DNA of 64,000 bases, taken from contig NW_003101671.1 in assembly GCF_000003855.2 (NCBI RefSeq), forward strand, positions 1,144,154-1,208,153, written 5' to 3'. Below the pieces are notes generated by a model. It saw nothing but the letters and a program-made list of their open reading frames with translations, was not told the DNA's origin and searched no databases. Positions 47,814-59,000 of this stretch are shown piece by piece; the stretch's first letter is position 1, and each line of letters begins with the position of its first letter. This DNA comes from Blastomyces gilchristii SLH14081 (Eukaryota > Ascomycota > Eurotiomycetes > Onygenales > Ajellomycetaceae). The position numbers and the translations under genes are program-made.

Positions 47814-49030
47814 TTACTTTCTTGAACGTAAGGATCTCCCGTGCTTGGGGGCGGATGGCGCTTCAGTCTGAGCTGCAACCTCCTTTTCATTTTTTACCGT
47901 TGGTTCAGCCCTTGACTTAGTCGTAGCTTTCTTGGTGGTGGAAGGTTTCTCGTCGTCATTCGCCGCTCCTCTGCTTAGCTTCTTTGTAGTAGCGACTTTC
48001 TTCTTTTTAGGGGGCGGTGGCTCATCGATCTCCGTAGCCTCATCTTCCACATCTCCTGCAACTGGACCTGTCCTTTTCTGTACAGATGGTACTACAGCAC
48101 TGGTGCGACCACCAACGGTAATGAAAACGATTTTGTCGCCATTGGGTAGCCTTTGCGAATGCTTCTGCTTCCCCTTAGTCCACCGATGTTTGAACAGCCA
48201 GTCGGCTGGAAACTTTTCGGAATCCCCCAGGAGATCAACGGAAGTTGAGCATACATAGCTGATTGCCGAATGGAGCTGTTCGATCTGGCCCTGTTCGATG
48301 GTGTTGCTGTACTGCTCTGGGTGGATTTTGGCATGGTACAATATTTCGTCTCTGGTAGTAGAAAGATTTTGGTCAGTTAGATTACGCTCCGTCAAAAAGG
48401 CAATGGGTATATATATGTGGAGCGAACGAACCCCATCCAATTTCCAATTCCACTGATATTTGATTGGTCGAGTAGTAAGGCTTTGATAGGAACTTTCTTG
48501 CTCGCCAGCTTTCTCGACAACCAATCCAACGTCATAATATGTTTATCCAAAATAGGATCCGGCCCATTCTCCTTCAGCGGGCTATGTTTTCTAATATCGG
48601 CTCCAGGGCAGTTGACTAGGCGAACGCGGCCAAGTCGCCGTGGATCAACGAACGCTGTTTCGGATTTCGAGGCATCGTCAATCTGGAGTATAAATTTCCA
48701 GAACTTGGGCGGCCACTGCGATTCCTCATTATTCGCCGCTGTGGTTCGCCTGTAATGCGTGTTCATAATTGTGAACTTAAGCCAACCGGTCATGCCAAAA
48801 TGCATAACAGGATGAGGCGGGGAGGACATGGTTATCCAGAAATATTTCCCTTGTTGTCCCGAGCCCACAATCTTCTTTCCCTCCATATGTTTCTTAAACT
48901 CCGCAGCTGTTGTTCCAGCTTTGCCAAAGACGATTGGGTCATCTTGGACGTGGACTTTGGTGATGGTATTGCCGACTAGATACTTGCGAATGTAGTGGAC
49001 AATTCGTGCCACTTCGGCTAGCTCAGGCAT
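47814..49030 (-). CDS. FPG1: Formamidopyrimidine-DNA glycosylase (Fpg/Nei family)
   Basis: Base-excision repair enzyme that removes oxidised purines and cuts the abasic site. Two exons, 49030-48432 and 48351-47814, join with phase 2 to give 378 residues; the 80-bp intron falls in the conserved ISGIGNWMGDEILYHAKIHP motif of the H2TH domain. The N-terminus MPELAEV carries the catalytic Pro-2 and Glu-3 (bacterial enzymes have MPELPEV). GQQGKYFWI carries the hairpin Lys and MHFGMTGWL the intercalating Met. The zinc finger is replaced by a zincless finger ending ITVGGRTSAVVPSVQ, as in plant and fungal enzymes. The C-terminal 90 residues are Lys-rich (PPPPKKKKVATTKK) with likely nuclear localisation signals. 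The next gene upstream on the right is divergent. Confidence 0.93.
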
Positions 49031-49825
49031 GATTGCAGCAATTTAAGACGAAACTTGAGGTGTGTCTGGAGGGCCGATGTCTGTGTTATATTAAATATGA
49101 ATTTGAATTTGAATGACTGCGCCTGACCCTCAATCGGTATCAAGGTAAAAGTTTTGATGCGTGTCTCCGAGCTTTGGGGGAGCGTATGATAGCCAAATAT
49201 TGCTTAATTTCGTCCAAAAAAAGCATAAAAATCCTGATAAAGTTAGGTCTATTTGGGGAAAGCCAGTGAACAGAAAATATGAGGAATATCAGAAGCACTC
49301 TGGCTGCGCGGTGTTCATATCGTATTTATTGTACTCAAGGCAGACGGCATCCAGGCTAAAAAGCTAGCAGGGATTAGTCATCACGGACATGCAGAATTAA
49401 ACCCCAGCATGGATGATCTGGAATGGCAAGCTTGGGAGATCCGGACCTGGGACATATCTGCGGTGAATTCGAGAGTTTGATCGATTCGCCGGGTATGAGT
49501 CTTGCAGAAGAATGGATTTCTTCCGGCGGAGAGGAAAGAAAGTGGGACGCGTTCTTCCGCAACACGCAGTCAGGTGACCTGACGTCGTTATGGGGCTCCA
49601 GGCAATTTGCCGACAATTTCCTAGCTAAATATTTAAATATTCTTGTTACATGTTTCACTACTTTATTTTATCCCCTTGTCTTTTTGTTGGTCTACTAAAT
49701 ATAGAAAAAAGTCATTGGGGTTTTTATTTTTGAATCAAACGCAACTTCAATGATCTCCCGGATACAACAAAATCCAACCCGCAACTAGCCAGCTATCAAC
49801 AGTTCGAGCTATCACAAACAGATTC
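49031..49825. other. Intergenic region, one uncertain ORF
   Basis: Divergent promoter region of FPG1 and MIX23. It holds a plus-strand open frame at 49423-49698 (MASLGDPDLGHICGEFESLI..., 91 codons) with reasonable codon use but no recognised domain and a hydrophobic low-complexity end. It could be a gene fragment; I do not call it. Confidence 0.4.
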
Positions 49826-50608
49826 ATGCCGGAGTGGTTTTGGGCTAAGCTATCTCCCTCAGACGACCAACCGTTGCCACCGGCAAAAGGGGAAATGTCC
49901 CGGGCTCCTTCTCAGCCAACTCTGTCTCCGCAATTCTGTTTCAACGAGCGGGCCCTTCGAGGTAAATGCCGCCTTCTCACATTTGACACAACCCCAAACA
50001 AACCCAACCACATCAGATATGTAAAGCATAAAAATGATAAGATAAAACTAAAAACTAACGGATATATCCTTCACTGGCATGAACCGCTAGACTTCCTCCG
50101 CATTTCCCGATCCACAATAGACGACTCCATTACACAAAATCTAAATGCCCTCCTCACCCCAGCACAGAAAGGGTTCGACCCTAGTATGACAACTACCCGA
50201 CAAACAGATTTGGGAAATAAGGGCCAGATAGAGCCAGAAAAATGCCGCTCGTTCCAAAATGATGTTCTCTTCCCCTCCTGGCAAAACCGCTCCGACGTCC
50301 TGAATTACTGCGCTGGCGTGGCGACGAGTCCTGACCCACACGACCCAGATCTCCTACTGCGCCTGGGGGAATCAGCAAAGGATAGAGAGAGGGTGGTCGA
50401 CGAGCGATTGGATCCGTATTCGGCCAGATTTTTCCCGCGCGAATCCAGGACGGAATCGCTAGCTATGTTGCTGAGAAATGAAAGGGGGGTTGAACGCATT
50501 ATACGATCGAGGACGTGGGGTTTGATTACGGAGCGATGTGGTGGGGGATCTGTAACCTGGGAGGATGCATTAGATCTCTGGCGGGAGGAACAGGATCGGA
50601 AGCAATGA
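49826..50608 (+). CDS. MIX23 / Cid2 family mitochondrial intermembrane-space protein
   Basis: Exons 49826-49961 and 50091-50608 (phase 1) give 217 residues. The joined protein reads CFNERALRDFLRISRSTIDD, matching the family's C..F...LR..RTIDD block; then KCRSFQNDVLFPSWQNRSDV with a following LNYC, and near the end RSRTWGLITERC. The four cysteines at these places agree with human MIX23 (CCDC58). Family members lie in the mitochondrial intermembrane space and affect protein import. The intron (49962-50090, GTAAAT..CTAG, branch ACTAAC) is 129 bp, a multiple of three without stop, so an unspliced reading frame of 260 codons also exists; the extra 43 residues are Lys/Asn-rich and interrupt a conserved helix, so the spliced form is preferred. 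Confidence 0.85.
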   Translation: MPEWFWAKLSPSDDQPLPPAKGEMSRAPSQPTLSPQFCFNERALRGKCRLLTFDTTPNKPNHIRYVKHKNDKIKLKTNGYILHWHEPLDFLRISRSTIDDSITQNLNALLTPAQKGFDPSMTTTRQTDLGNKGQIEPEKCRSFQNDVLFPSWQNRSDVLNYCAGVATSPDPHDPDLLLRLGESAKDRERVVDERLDPYSARFFPRESRTESLAMLLRNERGVERIIRSRTWGLITERCGGGSVTWEDALDLWREEQDRKQ

Positions 50609-51888
50609 CCGGTGCCCATCCGTCCTTGTGGGTTTGTTGTGTGACAGACGTCAACTCTGCAAACACTACCATCCATCTAGTGGACGGGGACGGTTTCAAA
50701 AGTGTGGTAAGAAACGAAATAAAAGGAGGCTATAGGGTTCTTCTACCTGCGGTCTTTTTTGTCATACGAGTCGGCATACAAAGGATGATCCATGTATGTG
50801 GTGTACAGATATCCTGGCTCGGACAGGGGGGTAAATGTAAACTACTGTATAAATTCTCACTCATGTGCTTCTCGGTTAGGTATTCATATTAGACACAATA
50901 ACTACTTCTGCAATCATAGCTACCAGGGAGAGGCCATACTCCACTTTCCTATATGTTCTCCAGCTCAAAGATCACAAATTGTTACGATTGAAACTTACTG
51001 CACGAAATTTCAACTCGCAGTTCTAAGCGCCTGCCTCCTTTCCAACTCTCTCTTCCTTAGCCCTCTTCGCCAGTTAACTTCATCCGGGCTAAGAATCCAT
51101 CACTTGGGAGGCAAAGTGATCTCCAGATTGGTAAGGGTGCAGAGATGTAGCAACACAGGCCTCCGGCAGCAGATTTTTGGACAGAGCCAGGACCTAACAA
51201 CGCGCTCTCAGCAAAATGAGAGAGCTCAGTGCAACCATAATTAACTTGAAGTAGTTGGGCTAGGTAGAACTGGAGTTGCGTCCGACCCGTCTGAGCATCA
51301 ACAGCCTATCTCGTACATCCACACCTGCTTTGACCCGTTAGCTATGTCGGGCTTCAGGCTGAATATCAAATTCCTTACCGACTTCTACTACTTCCCGTCG
51401 ACACAGCTACTGGTTGACTTAAGCACAAGTAAACAGGGGTCCCCTCGACCTGACTTGAAGCCATGCTGTCTCTCATCTTCAAGTGGGGTATCAGCGCTTC
51501 AACTAGCAATCTGGCTTTGCCATGGTGATATATCTCCGGGAGTTGAGAATTTGCCCAAAAGCTGTCTTTACCAGCGGCACCAATGGATACGCCATGAAGC
51601 CCCGTCTCGTCTGGCACGTTCTGGCAATACAGCCATTACACGTTGCCCCTATGATATACTGTGCCTCGATATTATCTTTAACTACCTGTATTTATAAGAC
51701 ACATCTTATCGCTTGTTCCCCCGGCAGTTCAGTGCTGTCACATGACGAGGCAAGCACGGCTACTGTCGGCGGTTGTCCACCATAGCCGAGCACTCGGCGG
51801 CGTAGAAACGCATCGAGAACTTCTCCTGCTTAAAAGAGGCCGGCGTCCTCTCAATTGCTTCATTTCCTCTTTATACCCAACCGGCGAC
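50609..51888. other. Intergenic region, no gene recognised
   Basis: About 1.3 kb with normal base composition. Short ORFs on both strands overlap and none has a known motif or fungal splice pattern; the region just before 51889 serves as promoter of the E2 gene. Confidence 0.5.
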
Positions 51889-53541
51889 ATGATGCCTTTA
51901 CGCTGCAGAGGACCTTTTGCCCAGGCACTTCTTTCAAGCAGTTCTCCAGCTCGCCTGGTCCCATCTATTTCTCGTATCTCCCCCAGCTGCTATTCTCCCC
52001 GCCGGCGATTTCACCCTTCCCCTGCACCATGCGCTATCAGGTCTCAGATTTTGAAGGATGTGGGTGAAGGTATGCTATTTCTTTTGATTTGATTCCGGGA
52101 ACAAAAGGACATCGTGCTAACTGATGGCTTATATAGGAATCACCGAGATCCAGATTATACAATGGTATGTGCAGGAGGGGGCGAAGATTGAGGAATGGAA
52201 GCCACTATGTCAATATCAGTCCGACAAAGCAGTTGACGATGTAGGTGTTCTTGACTTGAGCCAATCCGTACCGCCAGATCCCCGGTTCATGCTAACAAAT
52301 GTCTGCAGATAACATCGAGATACGACGGGGTCATTAAGAAGCTGCACTTCCAGGCAGATGATACAGTGCCTACAGGAATGGTATGGAAAGAAGTCCGAAA
52401 TCGATGAAGTCGAATCAATACATGACACACAGGGTAACTAACGTGTGATGCAAAGGCTTTGTGTGACATCGATGTGGACGAGTCTAAATATCCAGATGAA
52501 AACGCTCCTCACCCGCCACCAGCTAACGAGCCAATCACTCCGACACCAGAGCAGGTGGTTGCAGAAGCCCCTCGTGTATCCGCGGCTGCAGGAGCACCAC
52601 CAGAACCTGCTGTACAAGCTACACCTCCCCCATCTAAATATGCCTCTCTTGCAACCCCGGCCGTTCGTGGGATGTTGAAGGAGCTCAAGGTGGATATTCT
52701 AAAAGTAAACGGAACCGGCAAGGATGGAAGAGTTATGAAGGAAGATGTCCTCCGATACGTGGCGGAGCGGGACGCTGCGCCATCAGCATCTCAGCCTACG
52801 CAACCCTCATTGGACATCAGCACCCCACAAACCGAGACCACAACACCATTAACTTCAATTCAATTCCAAATGTTCAAGACAATGACCCGATCTCTAAACA
52901 TTCCTCACTTCCTCTACGCCGATGAACTCGACATCCGCTCCTTATCCTCCATCCGCAAGAAACTTGCATCACAGCGAACTGAACCACTAAAACTCTCCTA
53001 CCTCCCCTTCATCATCAAAGCCGTCTCCCTCTCCCTGAACTCCTACCCCCTCCTAAACGCAAGAGTAGACACCACCACCAATCCCAACAAGCCCGCCCTC
53101 GTCATGCGATCAAGCCACAACATCGGCGTGGCCATGGACACTCCAACAGGTCTTCTAGTACCTAATATCAAAAACGTCCAATCCCGCTCCATCCTGGACA
53201 TTGCCGCAGAACTCACTCGCCTCCGCAAAGTGGCTCGCGCAGGCAAATTGACCCTCGCAGATTTGAATGGTGGAACCATCACGGTATCCAACATCGGTAA
53301 TATTGGCGGCACCTATGTTGGTCCTGTCATTGTGCCGAACGAGGTTGCGATTCTTGGCATTGGACGGGCCAAGACAGTCCCCGTCTTCGACGAGGATGGG
53401 AACGTGGTTAAGGGCGAGAAGGTGAATTTCAGCTGGAGTGCGGACCATAGAGTTGTGGATGGGGCGACGATGGCACGGATGGCGGAGAAGGTTAGGCTGT
53501 ATTTGGAGGAGCCTGAGTCGATGATTTTGGCTCTCAGATAG
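51889..53541 (+). CDS. Branched-chain 2-oxoacid dehydrogenase E2 (lipoamide acyltransferase)
   Basis: Mitochondrial core enzyme of the complex that degrades Val, Leu and Ile. Exons 51889-52069, 52137-52240, 52309-52380 and 52456-53541 keep the frame and give 480 residues, the usual size. An Arg/Ser-rich targeting peptide (about 50 residues) precedes the lipoyl domain (LKDVGEGITEIQIIQWYV ... CQYQSDKAVDDITSRYDG, lipoyl Lys in SDKA). After an Ala/Pro linker comes the subunit-binding domain (ATPAVRGMLKELKVDILKVN, GTGKDGRVMKEDVLRYV) and the acyltransferase core with catalytic SWSADHRVVDGA (His and Asp of HxxxDG). The LKDVGEG..E start and a single lipoyl domain favour the branched-chain enzyme over pyruvate or 2-oxoglutarate E2. 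The first intron has a GCTAACTG and the second a GCTAACAA branch site. Two adjacent ATGs (51889, 51892) could start. Confidence 0.93.
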
Positions 53542-54522
53542 GCATTCTTTTTGTTGTTGTTGTTTGTGTGTATTTCCCTTGTCTTTTGGTTTGTATATAG
53601 AGCTTAATATAAAGCATATGTTGTCTGTAATTGTTTAAAAGCGCGAAGTAGAGTAGTAGGCTTTTTGTTACTTTTTCTCCCAGCTGTGTTTAACACTTTC
53701 CCCAAACCACCACCCCCCCTGCCTAACGAAGGGTGGATGTACTACACATTGTTTTTCAGTTCTACATATGAACATGCACAGGCCTCTTAAAGCTTTGAGG
53801 TCCGGTTAACAAAGAGAATGAGTGGTTCCCACCCAATCAATAAGTTACCCGTTCGATAGATGAATGTACGAAGGGAGGTAATATATATGAGGAATTTACG
53901 ATCATGCTTGACGATATGATATGGAAGAGGAAGATCGAGCTACGGGAAGATTTTTACGGAGGACCTGGCCACCTCGTATTCCCTAGCGTTGCGATGTTTG
54001 TATATGCCTAGTTTGCTGCATGGCGTTGAGGATGACGATAAAATTCTATTTGAGTTGTTGTTGCTTGTTGTATTGAATGCAGTGTTTGTACAGCAAGATT
54101 TATATCCCATATTCAGTACTGATAGATCATTTATGAAAGGATAGATAGCCTTAGGCGGTGAGGTGAGGGAGACAGAGTAGCGTGCCAAATAGAACGAGTG
54201 GTCTAAGCTTTGCTTCTTCTCTGTGATTGATATATATATATATTTTCAAGTCTTTGATTTATTGAATAAACAACAGTAGAAGAAAGTACAAGAGCTTATA
54301 AGCGGCAGGCAAAATAGGGTGAAAAACCTAGGTAAAGGTAACTAACGAAGAAAGATAACAAAAAATAAAACAGAGACCGATGCTAATTTCCAACATTGCT
54401 TCTTTCCAAAGTCTTTCCTGCGCCGAAACACAGTACCGTGTACCCGTGGACCCCGTCTTGCCCTTCTCGTTAGGGGTAGGAAATTTGCCCTTGTTTAGAT
54501 TGAATACGCCCAAACACGCCTT

Positions 54523-54561
<39 letters not shown>

Positions 54562-55215
54562 GGAAGGAAAGAGGAAAACGAGAAGGAGGAAAAATCAGGA
54601 TATAGGGAACGAAAAATGTGGCTGGCCAGACAGAGGAAGTAAAACAGAGATGGTAAGAGACACGCTTTCTTCGCTGCTTGACAGAGGAATAAAACTTTAA
54701 CCAAAAGATATTTGATATTTGATGCGAGGAACTGGGGCAAGAGGAGATAGGGAAAGGGCGACGGGATGGAAAATTAAAAGTTTGGCTCGTCGGCAATGTG
54801 GTAGTTCTATGAGGATTGGATTAATCCGGATACAGTTGTTGGTATCGAGTTGATTGGAATTGTGCCATGTGAAATTTCCAAGATCAGCCTGTTTCGGTCC
54901 TCAGTCCTCAGAAGCTGGGAGCCAACTGTGCCATCACTAGAAGAAGAAGATTTAAGTCCCTTTCGCACGGGTAATGGACCATGATCAAATCGAAGTCGGG
55001 AGGACGGAGTGTGGTGGCGTTATCCCGAAAACATCAACCCAACCCAGCCCAGCCCTGCTTCAACTTCGCATTCAATTTGCAGCGCAGGAAGGAAGCAGCA
55101 TCCAATCGTTGTCATTTCTATCCATGGTCGGGGGGTGGGGAAGGAGGAGGGGATCAGGGGCGCGGAGGGACACTACGACGCTCTTCGCATGTAGTCCCGA
55201 GAAGCCTCCAAACGT
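53542..55215. other. Intergenic region with an A29-G10 tract
   Basis: Downstream sequence of two converging genes. It holds a homopolymer pair, A at 54525-54553 directly followed by G at 54554-54563, and a TA repeat at about 54231-54242. No gene recognised. Confidence 0.55.
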
Positions 55216-56037
55216 CTATTTTGTCCTCTGCTCCATGATTCGATTCACCTCGCGATTTACACGATCCTGCACCACACTCGGTTTGGCGTCGCACGAAACA
55301 GTGATCGCATCCCCTTCTGACCCCGGAACCGGTTTCTCCAGCGCTTGGAACTGCGAATGGACCATGGTAGGCGGCATGTAATGGCCCTTCCTCGCTGTAA
55401 CGCGCTGGACAAGAACGTCTTCTTCGGCGTCTAAATAGATGAAGTGGATTTGAACCATCGGGTGGTTATAAGCGGCAACACGGATGACGTCACGGTACTT
55501 CTTCTTCAAGGCGGAACATGTCACCACGACGGCTGAGCGTGTTTGAAGAGACTCTATAGCAGCATCACGAAGAGCGATTAGCCAGTCCCAGCGGTCACCG
55601 TCATCCAAGGGTATGTTGTTTCTCATTTTCTGCTTGTTGCTTTCTGGGTGGTACTGTTTTCATTGTTGTCAGGGTTTAAAGGACCACTTCGTTTCTGGAG
55701 CGACATCTTTTTTTGGTGGTCGGGCCAGGTAAGAAGGGCAGGTTGCACTTACATCGTCACCTTCAATATATTCCACCTGCAGCTTCTTACTTAAACTTTT
55801 GGCAACAGTCGTTTTCCCACAGCCTGCAGGGCCTGTGATGATCCAGATATGTTGTAAATCCTGGTTTGGTGCTCGCATGGCTTGCTCCGTGGCTCCTTGC
55901 TGTCTTTGATACGGCATCCTGGACATAGGGTTGCATCGTGAGATAGGCGTATGTTGTGAATTAAGGGATATACCAGTAGTGGCTGTAGGGTGCATATGCA
56001 CACGTCGGCGGTTGGTGTCTTGTGCGGCGGACAACAT
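55216..56037 (-). CDS. Gluconokinase
   Basis: Phosphorylates D-gluconate to 6-phosphogluconate, feeding the pentose phosphate pathway. Exons 56037-55753 and 55653-55216 (phase 0; 99-bp intron, donor GTAAGT) give 240 residues. The P-loop GPAGCGKTTVAKSL (after IWIIT), VEYIEGDDYHPESNKQKM across the splice, IPLDDGDRWDWL, the VVVTCSALKKKYRDVIR helix and KGHYMPPTMVHSQFQALEKP are the characteristic gluconate-kinase motifs in order. The 60 residues before the P-loop are unlike short bacterial enzymes; an internal start at the Met before RAPNQDLQ is possible. No targeting signal is obvious. Confidence 0.9.
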
Positions 56038-59000
56038 GATGGCGGGGTTAAAGTTGTGACTTAGTTTTTTTTGAGTTTTGAGTTTGATGAAGATCTTGGT
56101 TTGGTTGAAGTGAAATTTGTCTGGCAAAACAGTTGATGGATGGTTTCCGTTGGGAATTTTGTCACAACTGAGCTTCCAAAATAAATGAAAACTCCAGGAA
56201 TTCTCGCTCAGCAAATCAATGAAAAGCGGGCTGATGGCTCAAGAAATAACAAGACCAGCGACCAAAGGGCCTTGGCGGAGAGAGTCGAATAATAGGAGTA
56301 AAACAAGACGGAGTCCGCGAAGAGAGTGTTGTTTTAGAGTACTCCGTAGGTAGGGGAGAATAATGACGAGGGATCTTTGGTCACAAGGTAATTATGGAAT
56401 GATGGATGTTAAGAGCATAGATTAGTTATGTTTAGTTCACCAGATTATTTTTTTTTTTTCACACAAAAGGTTAGAAGAGCCCCCGCGACGAGGATAGGGT
56501 AAGGTAACCTGGGGAGGAGTATATATGCCAAATATCAGGCGGCGAAAAGGAGCCGGGGGAATACTGTGGGGAAGTATTAAGTTATAATAATAATATAAGC
56601 CTTGTAATAGTAACTTACGGAGTAATTTGGGGACTTATTCAAGCTACTTTTTGGGCCCGCCGTCACGGTTCTGGGACCCGGCAAAGATCCGAGTAGGGAT
56701 TTGATAGGCCAGCTTGGGCTTCAGAACCCACGAAAGGGCGTTAGATCCAGGCGGCGGATTCACGGGGAAGGGAAGCACGCGAGCGGAAGGGGCTAAGTTC
56801 AACTAGTTACTAGTTATATAAGGGCTGGCTTGGATAAACGATTGCAAATAATCATAGCTGAAAGCGAGATATCTTCTCAGGGGCACGAGACCCGAACCAC
56901 TTCCATTTATTATTATTATTTTAGCGATCGAGCGGGACAGCAAAGCTCCGGACCCTCCTGGGGCGGGATAGCTTGATATTTAAGCTCCCCTAGCCCGCCC
57001 TGGAGCCATCGCATTCCAACACCTGGATGTTCTAAAGGCAAATATGGATGATATCCTATCCCAACAATGGACACCCAGGGAGCCAATAATGGTGTTGATG
57101 GGCAGTGATGAAGCATAAAGCCTCGGCGAATAATAACAGCTGGATAATTATGACAAGACCGCTGTAGATATGGGGAAGTTAGGAGAGTGACATGTAGTTA
57201 CAGGACACAGGAACCCCCCGGTTGATATGAATGTTGGTTGGTTGGGCATGAAAGCACTCCCTCCGTAAGCCGCAGAATAATATGTGGAAGATGAGAAAAT
57301 CGATGCTCGTTCTGCTTCAAGAAAAGGAGCAAACCGATCGGGGCCCAATAGCCATCTCATCTAGGAATCAAGCTGGGATCAAGCTGGGATCAAGTGGACC
57401 GAGGTGGGCGGAGTTCGAGCAACACGAGGGGGAAAATCCTGTCAGGTTTGAACCTCACAGCAAGCCTGTGACGTGACGTTGGTGAGCCAGAGCCAATAAT
57501 AAGAGATGAACAAGCGGGAGTCATAATCTTTAATAATAAGTTACTCAGACGGGCATGGCAATGGTTGGCCAGAGCTAGAGCGGGGGTGACTTGCTCTATT
57601 TTTTTAAATTTTTTTATTTTATTTTTATTTTTATTTTTATTTTTTTTGCTTTTTCTTTTGCTCTAACTAGTAACTAACTTAACTATTGCACCACCTAGTG
57701 CTACTTCGGGTTTGGAGCCAAGATGCCATCGAGATCCAACCGAGTTCTTGGGCACTAGCTGGCAATTGACAACAGATCCCTTCCAACAGAGAAAGACTCT
57801 ACCAGCGAGCGCGCAAACAATCATACAACCATAGCATGCTTGGTCGATGAAGTCTGACGGTGCAGTCTGATGCAGCCTGATGCAATGCAATGGGAGGGCA
57901 GGTAGTTTTAGTGCATATTTAACGCCTCTCCAGGGTTAACTAAGTTAACTTAAGTCAAACCCCACACTAAAATTCGTCGCGGGAGTCAGGGATGCGAGAG
58001 CCGGGATTTCGGACCGTAACTTATATGTGACCTGTCACTCTTCGCAAGCAGATGGGAGATTTGGGGGGGAAATGATCATAACGGTCCCGGCTGGTCGAAG
58101 ACTATTTTGCGTGCTGCAGAATTCTCTCAGCTAGTTAGTTACAGTTTAATATTATGACGAAATTGGAAATTTGCCCCCTCGTTTCGATAGCAAACTACCA
58201 TGTACGCACGCTCATTCGATCTACGTAGTAAGTATCACGACATCATCAAGACAACGTTGTTCCGGGGTTGTTTGATGCCTAGGCTGCCGCATATTTAAAA
58301 AACGGGATCATGACTCACTGGCTGGAATGGTTCTGTGATCGTTTCATAGAACCTGGGCCAGGCAAGGATACGCGACATGCATCATTGGAGAAGCCTCGAA
58401 AACTCTTCCCTTGCGACTGATTTGAATGAGGTGCTTGGAAGAGCTTCATGTGCGAAAATGTGATTGATATCTTTCTCTTGAGCCGCCAATTCGACAATGC
58501 AGCCCCTTGCTTTAATCGGACACTGTCATTGGGGTGCGAAGCTGCTCCAACGTACAACTTGAGGCAGCATCGAGGGGCCGAGTTGTCCATCAGTTCTCCA
58601 GCAGGTCTCACAGATATCAGCCTGAGTGTGCCTTATCGACGCAACTGATATACATAACTGGGGCTGTCTGGTTTTGCTAGCTCACAGCTTGGTGGTGAGA
58701 GATGAGGCCCATTTTGCTACAACTTCAGCGGTCAACTAGATCCTAGGTACGGAGTAGTTAATTGCAACTTGAGCAGCCCAACAGCCGCCTTACCCCATAG
58801 CCCTCCAGCCTCGCCTCTCTCAATGTCATTGCGGAGGACAATTATTAGAATTCCAGAGTATGGCCATTTCCTCTTCGTTTGCCGAGATTGACGTTCACCA
58901 GCCACGATTTTGGATCAATTGAAGAATATTGCGGGGATGCAGCAACCCGCAGTGCTCCGCACTCTTAGCGCGGATGAACTGGAAATCTACCATGTCCTAT

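Noticed and set aside
49423..49698. Plus-strand 91-codon ORF upstream of MIX23
   Set aside because: Codon use is acceptable in the first two thirds, but no family is recognised and the end is hydrophobic low-complexity; mentioned only as uncertain.
51375..51617. Minus-strand 80-codon ORF
   Set aside because: No motif recognised, no neighbouring exons and an overlapping plus-strand frame; not supportable as a gene.
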